A stretch of 64,000 nt of DNA from Flavobacterium magnum (GTDB lineage Bacteria > Bacteroidota > Bacteroidia > Flavobacteriales > Flavobacteriaceae). The notes beneath the pieces are model-generated. The model made no database searches, was not told the origin of the DNA, and saw nothing but the letters and a program-made list of their open reading frames with translations. The stretch is from assembly GCF_003055625.1 (NCBI RefSeq), contig NZ_CP028811.1:3162001-3226000 (forward strand), given 5' to 3'. Both the position numbers and the translations under genes were made by a program. Positions 59,723 through 64,000 of this stretch are shown piece after piece (the stretch's first letter is position 1; each line of letters begins with the position of its first letter).

Positions 59723-60655
59723 ATGCAAACGATATTAACAGTATTTTTCGTCTTACTGGCTAACCTCATGATAGGTCAGACATTTATCACTATCGACAAA
59801 GACACTAACGAATTCATTGAAAATGTGAACTACTCGCTTTTTAAAGATAAAAAAACAGTGAGCAAAGGCGTGACGTTGCCTAACCAACCTACAATTATAC
59901 TTGACGAAGTAAAATACGATTCCATCGCTTTCAGCAGAGTTGACTATGAAAGTTTAGGGCTTGCGAAAAACAAATTGGATTCGGTAATTTACCTTTCTAA
60001 AAAAATTGTAAATCTGGACGAGGTCGTTGTAACTTCGAAATCGAAGAAAGACATCGTTTTCGGGGAAAACAATCGTTTTATAAGATCCATGTCCAATCCT
60101 ATACAACCTGATTTGGATAACGGCCTTGTATTTCGAACATCTGAAAATTATGATTTAATACTAAAAAAAATTGTTTTCTACGTTGAAAAAGTGGTCTATA
60201 AAACAGCCTACAAGATTAATTTTTTTAATATTGAGGAAGTACTTGCGTCGGGCGGAACTCAGGTAGCCGATATTGGGGATTTAATTTTTTCTACCGATAC
60301 ATTATACCTTAATACTGGTCAAAACAATAAAATTGAAATCAATTCTGCTGAACTAAAATATAAATTACCCAAAAAGATATTCGTCACAATTCAACTGCTA
60401 AATTACTTCGACACTAACGGAGAAATAATAAAGCCTAAGAAGAATAACCTTACGAAATTAAAATTTCAGATGTCCACGACAAATGACTTTTACGCAAGAA
60501 CGATTGATTTTTATACAAAAGAACTATCTCAAGATTTATTTAATATCAATTTTATGATTAAATATGACTTTTCGAACTCACTACATAAAAAACCACATAA
60601 AAGTATTCTTGTAACGCCAGCGATTGTATTATATGCCGGTAAATTTGAGGAATAG
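59723..60655 (+). CDS. secreted protein with CarboxypepD_reg-like domain
   Basis: 310 residues; signal QTILTVFFVLLANLMIG followed by Gln. The next 85 residues (ITIDKDTNEFIENVNYSLF to SVIYLSKKIVNLDEVVVT) are the beta-sandwich and linker that precede TonB-dependent receptor plugs (the LDEVVVT segment is typical). The C-terminal part is a different, strand-rich domain without a barrel. Such Bacteroidota proteins sit at the outer membrane or in the periplasm; function unknown. Confidence 0.75.
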   Translation: MQTILTVFFVLLANLMIGQTFITIDKDTNEFIENVNYSLFKDKKTVSKGVTLPNQPTIILDEVKYDSIAFSRVDYESLGLAKNKLDSVIYLSKKIVNLDEVVVTSKSKKDIVFGENNRFIRSMSNPIQPDLDNGLVFRTSENYDLILKKIVFYVEKVVYKTAYKINFFNIEEVLASGGTQVADIGDLIFSTDTLYLNTGQNNKIEINSAELKYKLPKKIFVTIQLLNYFDTNGEIIKPKKNNLTKLKFQMSTTNDFYARTIDFYTKELSQDLFNINFMIKYDFSNSLHKKPHKSILVTPAIVLYAGKFEE

Positions 60656-60689
60656 TTAGCAACATATAAAAGTGTTAAGATAGGGCATC

Positions 60690-60822
60690 CGCTAACAGCG
60701 GTTTCACGCAATTGCTGCTTCCCTTGTAAAATGTAACCGCTTTTTCCATAACTTCGTTCTGTCCAGCCGAGAATACTCAGTTCCAAAAGCCGCAAATGAC
60801 GTGAAGCCCCCGGACGTTAGCC
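60690..60822 (+). repeat. attC site 88
   Basis: R'' CGCTAAC mirrors GTTAGCG across a 2 kb cassette; R' GTTAGCC. Variants GCAAATGACG and GCCCCCGGAC in the right arm. Confidence 0.93.
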
Positions 60823-60855
60823 GTAATTTTCAACCAAAATCGCGTATTTACTATT

Positions 60856-61362
60856 ATGATAAATGTCTTTTGTTCTCTTAAACTTGCAAAACTTTTAGAT
60901 ATTCAAAAAACTGTAAACGTTAATGTAAACTTTGAATCTGACTGGAATGCACATCTATTTTCAGTCGCAGGCAAAAAATGGATAATCTTTGTAAACAAGA
61001 AAACTTTATTCAGTTTTATAATTATGGATGTCCTAAAAAAGGATCTAAATAATTTGTCAATACTCTTTACCGAAATGCTAATTAAGCAACTCGAACGAGA
61101 GTTTATATTGACAAGTAAATATGAAAATTATTTGCGGGAATATGATCAAATTGCAAATATTTGTACTACTGACAATGATAGAAAAATTATGGGTTCTTTA
61201 AATGATTTTGTTTACCACACAAAAGCTTGTTATGAAGATGACAAAAATGTTGAAAAAGCAAGAAATTATGCTTTGCGGTATATTAATGAAATGCCAAGTA
61301 AAGTTTTGAAATTTAAAACCCCGCGTGAAGCCATGAAAGAACATATAAAAAACTACGGCTAA
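60856..61362 (+). CDS. DUF6933-like protein
   Basis: 168 residues, cytoplasmic. MINVFCSLKLAKLLDIQKTV, SDWNAHLFSVAGKKWIIFVN and NKKTLFSFIIMDVLKKDLNN follow the DUF6933 pattern (i-cT-KLl--l, W-anlf---rrk-llfvN--TLysfi---lkk-d). Function unknown. The stop is in R'' of site 89. Confidence 0.72.
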   Translation: MINVFCSLKLAKLLDIQKTVNVNVNFESDWNAHLFSVAGKKWIIFVNKKTLFSFIIMDVLKKDLNNLSILFTEMLIKQLEREFILTSKYENYLREYDQIANICTTDNDRKIMGSLNDFVYHTKACYEDDKNVEKARNYALRYINEMPSKVLKFKTPREAMKEHIKNYG

Positions 61363-61489
61363 CAGCGGTTTCACGCAATTGCTGCTTCCCTTGTAAAATG
61401 AACCACCTTTTTCCATAACTTCGTTCTGTCCAGCCGAGAGTACTCAGTTCCAAATGCCGCAACTGACGTGAAGCCGCCGGACGTTAACT
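61357..61489 (+). repeat. attC site 89
   Basis: R'' GGCTAAC mirrors GTTAGCC; R' GTTAACT. Contains the preceding stop codon. Confidence 0.95.
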
Positions 61490-61536
61490 GTAATTTTTGA
61501 CGGCACCTAGACAAAACAACGCTTAAAACCGAACTT

Positions 61537-61980
61537 GTGAAAAAGACACTTGTAATCTTAACACTATCAATTCTCTTTACCTGTAAAAATGATATTCCAA
61601 AAATACATTTTCTAAAACAAGGTTTTATTACTGAGCAAGGCGAATATATTTTAAGTAAAAGCAAAATGGTTATCGTAAAACGGCTTGAAAACGAATCATT
61701 CATTTTTGCAATTACTGATCGAAAAAGGAACATTTTGTATCAGCAAAGTTTAGTGGAAACTTTCAGTGAACTTCATTATTGGCTACTTTACGCAGATGAC
61801 AAACAAAATATTTACTATTACAATTCTGATTATTCTTCTCAAAAAGCTTTGCTATTTGACGCTGAAAAAAAAGAATACAATGCAATTGATTTCTGCACAT
61901 TTGAAATTAACTTGCCGAAAGAATTTAAGAAAAAACTAGCCGACGATACTAACTTAGGAAATTGTATTTCACTTAGATAA
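61537..61980 (+). CDS. lipoprotein, unknown function (GTG start)
   Basis: 147 residues. GTG 61537 is the only start that gives the complete signal KKTLVILTLSILFTC with lipobox LFTC (Cys16). Mature domain: EYILSKSKMVIVKRLE, IFAITDRKRNILYQQS strands, then LHYWLLYADDKQNIYYYN. No family recognised. Confidence 0.7.
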   Translation: MKKTLVILTLSILFTCKNDIPKIHFLKQGFITEQGEYILSKSKMVIVKRLENESFIFAITDRKRNILYQQSLVETFSELHYWLLYADDKQNIYYYNSDYSSQKALLFDAEKKEYNAIDFCTFEINLPKEFKKKLADDTNLGNCISLR

Positions 61981-61990
61981 TAAAAACTAC

Positions 61991-62123
61991 AGTTAACCGC
62001 GGCTTCACGCAATTGCTACTTTTCTTGTAAAATGAAACATCTTTTTCCATAACTTCGTCCTGTCCAGCCGAGAGTACTCAGTTGAAAATGCCGCAACTGA
62101 CGTGAAGCCGCCGGACGTTATGC
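61991..62123 (+). repeat. attC site 90
   Basis: R'' AGTTAAC mirrors GTTAACT; R' GTTATGC. Left end variant AACCGCGGCTTCACG; loop has CAGTTGAAAATG. Confidence 0.94.
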
Positions 62124-62231
62124 GTGATTTTTGTTGTGTTGAAAGTTGGAGCTCCGCTCCTATTTGGTTTTGGGTGATTGGCTTGTGACTACATACGTTT
62201 ACGTTGTCTTGGGATCTATATTAAAACCAAC
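62118..62231 (+). other. gene-less cassette, family A copy 6
   Basis: Same sequence as the copies at 2955 and 31842, nearly 60 kb from the first. Confidence 0.85.
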
Positions 62232-62364
62232 GCATAACAGCGGTTTCACGCAATTGCTGCTTCTCTTGTAAAATGAAACATCTTTTTCCATAACTTCGTT
62301 CTGTCCAGCCGAGAATACTCAGTTCCAAAAGCCGCAACTGACGTGAAGCCGCCGGACGTTACCT
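62232..62364 (+). repeat. attC site 91
   Basis: R'' GCATAAC mirrors GTTATGC; R' GTTACCT. Confidence 0.95.
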
Positions 62365-62402
62365 GCCATTTTTTGAAGAACGGAATAACTAAAATTTAAA
62401 GT

Positions 62403-63248
62403 ATGCGAAAAACGTTATTATTATTACAATTTCTCTCAGTTATAATTCATACTTCAGCACAAGATTTGAAATTTGATAAGAAATTTGTCCAGAGCGAAGA
62501 CAAATGGGTAGCTTTTAAACCTGATAGCATTGGAAGTTATAACTTTGGATTTATATACATTGATGCTCAGGCTGGATTGACTCTTGACTATGCTGGTTCA
62601 TTTACTATTGACAAAAATGGAGTTTTTCTCCCAAAAGCAAAAGAAATTCAAGGAGCTATGAAATATCGATTGGAACCTAACAATGTCTTAGTTGCCCATA
62701 TCCCTGAATCTAAAATATCACAACTGAAAGTCTCCCTTATTCCAGATTTTCTAGCGGGGTATAAAGTTGGAGAAAATACTGTCGAACGTCTATATAAGTG
62801 GGGATATATGTATAATGGTTGGGGAGAATGTAATAAAGCATTGGAATTCTTAGAGAAGGCAGCTAAATTGGATACCAATTATAAAGGTCTAGCTGTTGAA
62901 CTTGCATATTCATATAACTGTCTCGAACAATATCAAAACGCTATTACAGTTTTGAAAACCGCCTTAAAGTCAAATCCAAAAGATTCGTACACCAACAAAG
63001 AATACATTTTTGCATTATCAAAAAACAATCAATTAGATGAAGCAAAAAAAATCTACAAAAAATCACTCGAAACAAGTAGCGATAAAACTTATCAAGTTGA
63101 AAATGCGTTTAATATTTTACAAGGTTATTTTTTAAAAAAAGACAATATAGAATTTCAAAATTGGCTAGCCGAAACAAAAGATCTGTATTCCTCAAATAGT
63201 CATATAAATGGAATCGTCGAAAAAATGAAAACGCAGATAAAAAATTAA
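62403..63248 (+). CDS. secreted TPR protein
   Basis: 281 residues; signal RKTLLLLQFLSVIIHTSAQ. Residues 20-125 are a beta-rich domain. Residues 130-245 are tetratricopeptide repeats (WGECNKALEFLEKAAKLDTN, YQNAITVLKTALKSNPKDSY, NQLDEAKKIYKKSLETSSDK), a protein-interaction scaffold in the periplasm. Partner unknown. Confidence 0.78.
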   Translation: MRKTLLLLQFLSVIIHTSAQDLKFDKKFVQSEDKWVAFKPDSIGSYNFGFIYIDAQAGLTLDYAGSFTIDKNGVFLPKAKEIQGAMKYRLEPNNVLVAHIPESKISQLKVSLIPDFLAGYKVGENTVERLYKWGYMYNGWGECNKALEFLEKAAKLDTNYKGLAVELAYSYNCLEQYQNAITVLKTALKSNPKDSYTNKEYIFALSKNNQLDEAKKIYKKSLETSSDKTYQVENAFNILQGYFLKKDNIEFQNWLAETKDLYSSNSHINGIVEKMKTQIKN

Positions 63249-63254
63249 AACGGC

Positions 63255-63387
63255 AGGTAACAGCGGTTTCACGCAATTGCTCCTCCCCTTGTAAAATGCA
63301 CTGCTTTTTTCCATAACTTCGTTTTGTCCAGCCGAGGGTACTCAGTTCCATAAGCCGCAACTGACGTGAAGCCGCCGGACGTTATAT
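63255..63387 (+). repeat. attC site 92
   Basis: R'' AGGTAAC mirrors GTTACCT; R' GTTATAT opens the second copy of a duplicated cassette. Loop AAAATGCACTGC and GAGGGTACTC, unlike site 36. Confidence 0.94.
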
Positions 63388-63428
63388 GCCAGCTTATGCG
63401 CGATGTACCTAAAATCAACTTCCAAAAA

Positions 63429-63899
63429 ATGAAACGAAGAGTATTTTTCGTCGTTTCGCTTTTTATAGTTTCACTTTTTATAGTTGCTTCATGCACTGAA
63501 AAGAAAGTTGATTTAGGAATTATCAGAAAAACACATAAACCAAGTCCTAATCTTATTTCTTTCGATCTCAAATACAATTTATCCAAAGAAGACAGAACGA
63601 ACAGAAACTTTACGAAACTTAGTTCAAGAAAGTTCGATCTTGAAATTGACACGATAAAATATACTAGAGATGAGATTTACATTTCTTATTTATCGACAAT
63701 GACAGGCTGTATTGAGTATGCTGGTGATTTTGATATAAAAGGTGATTCGTTAAATCTAAAATTAATACAGTTGAATAATGTCGTGTGTCCAGAAGTTGAA
63801 GTAGCCAGAGTAATCTATAAAATTCGAAATCCTAAGAATATCCAATATAAAATTTCTAAACCTGAATTTGGTAAGTATGGCGAACCAAACCAAAAATAA
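63429..63899 (+). CDS. lipoprotein, unknown function (copy 2)
   Basis: 156 residues, identical to the product at 22739-23209. The repeat covers the whole cassette and the closing attC as far as the window shows, but not the preceding attC. Confidence 0.72.
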   Translation: MKRRVFFVVSLFIVSLFIVASCTEKKVDLGIIRKTHKPSPNLISFDLKYNLSKEDRTNRNFTKLSSRKFDLEIDTIKYTRDEIYISYLSTMTGCIEYAGDFDIKGDSLNLKLIQLNNVVCPEVEVARVIYKIRNPKNIQYKISKPEFGKYGEPNQK

Positions 63900-63906
63900 A
63901 GCCGGC

Positions 63907-64000
63907 ATATAACAGCGGTTTCACGCAATTGCTACTTTCTTTGTAAAATGTAGCCGCTTTTTCCATAACTTCGTTTCGTCCAGCCGAGAGTACTCAGTTC
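63907..64000 (+). repeat. attC site 93 (cut by window edge)
   Basis: R'' ATATAAC mirrors GTTATAT. Matches site 37 except TAACTTCG where site 37 has TAACTTTG. Right arm and R' lie outside the window. Confidence 0.9.

Noticed and set aside
1..64000. CRISPR array as the explanation for the regular repeats
   Set aside because: Repeats are 133 bp, spacers are 114-2300 bp and contain genes, and repeat ends co-vary with spacer ends. None of this fits CRISPR.
1..64000. MITEs or an IS-derived repeat as the explanation
   Set aside because: No target duplications flank the repeats, all are in the same orientation with one gene between each, and the boundary bases match across the cassette rather than across the repeat.

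Overview
The window is one continuous integron cassette array (a 'superintegron') of 64 kb, with no flanking chromosome and no integrase visible. A homologous repeat of about 133 bp recurs 93 times (92 complete, 1 cut by the right edge). Each copy has the anatomy of an attC site: an inverse core R'' (NNNYAAC), an imperfect stem arm (GCGGTTTCACG), a central loop, the facing arm (CGTGAAGCCGC) and a core R' (GTTRNNN). In 89 of the 92 complete cassettes, the first bases after a repeat (for example GTTAGCG) are the reverse complement of the R'' that closes the same cassette (CGCTAAC). This is expected only if each cassette once existed as a circle with a folded attC. The three exceptions are explained by a point change, a fusion of two cassettes, and an IS30 insertion.

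The host looks like a Bacteroidota, probably a Flavobacteriaceae. The evidence is AT-rich DNA, many short lipoproteins and Sec-exported proteins, genes without clear Shine-Dalgarno sequences, TANNTTTG-type promoters in the toxin-antitoxin cassettes, and GldM-like, TonB-plug-like and CarboxypepD_reg-like proteins.

Layout: 79 of the 92 complete cassettes carry genes, usually one each, on the + strand and starting 10-90 bp after R'. The only - strand genes are an MqsR/MqsA-type toxin-antitoxin pair at 52.5-53.4 kb. Thirteen cassettes have no convincing gene. They fall into two repeated families: a tiny family A (six copies, about 115 bp) and a family B of about 350 bp (five close copies and two diverged). 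About half of the genes encode lipoproteins or secreted proteins of unknown function. Recognisable cargo includes a two-gene ATPase + TOPRIM-like nuclease module (12.0-13.8 kb), a two-gene HAD-phosphoribosyltransferase-zinc ribbon + DprA-like module (27.0-29.2 kb), a RES-domain protein (19.1 kb), a RelA/SpoT synthetase (35.4 kb), a UPF0175/DUF3368 toxin-antitoxin pair (55.0 kb), an alpha/beta hydrolase, a thioredoxin-fold protein, a free-standing EF-Tu domain III-like protein, a lipoyl-like domain protein, and possible immunity proteins (WapI-like, DUF4304-like).

Signs of turnover: two cassettes are duplicated far apart together with their own attC (0.45/20.6 kb and 22.7/63.4 kb), one gene-less cassette is in tandem, an IS30-family element sits in a broken cassette at 46 kb, and six genes are frameshifted or carry in-frame stops. 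Most cassette genes lack promoters and terminators of their own. The toxin-antitoxin modules and the two-gene cassette at 58.7-60.7 kb have recognisable ones. Gene functions rest on reading the translations by eye; no database search was possible.
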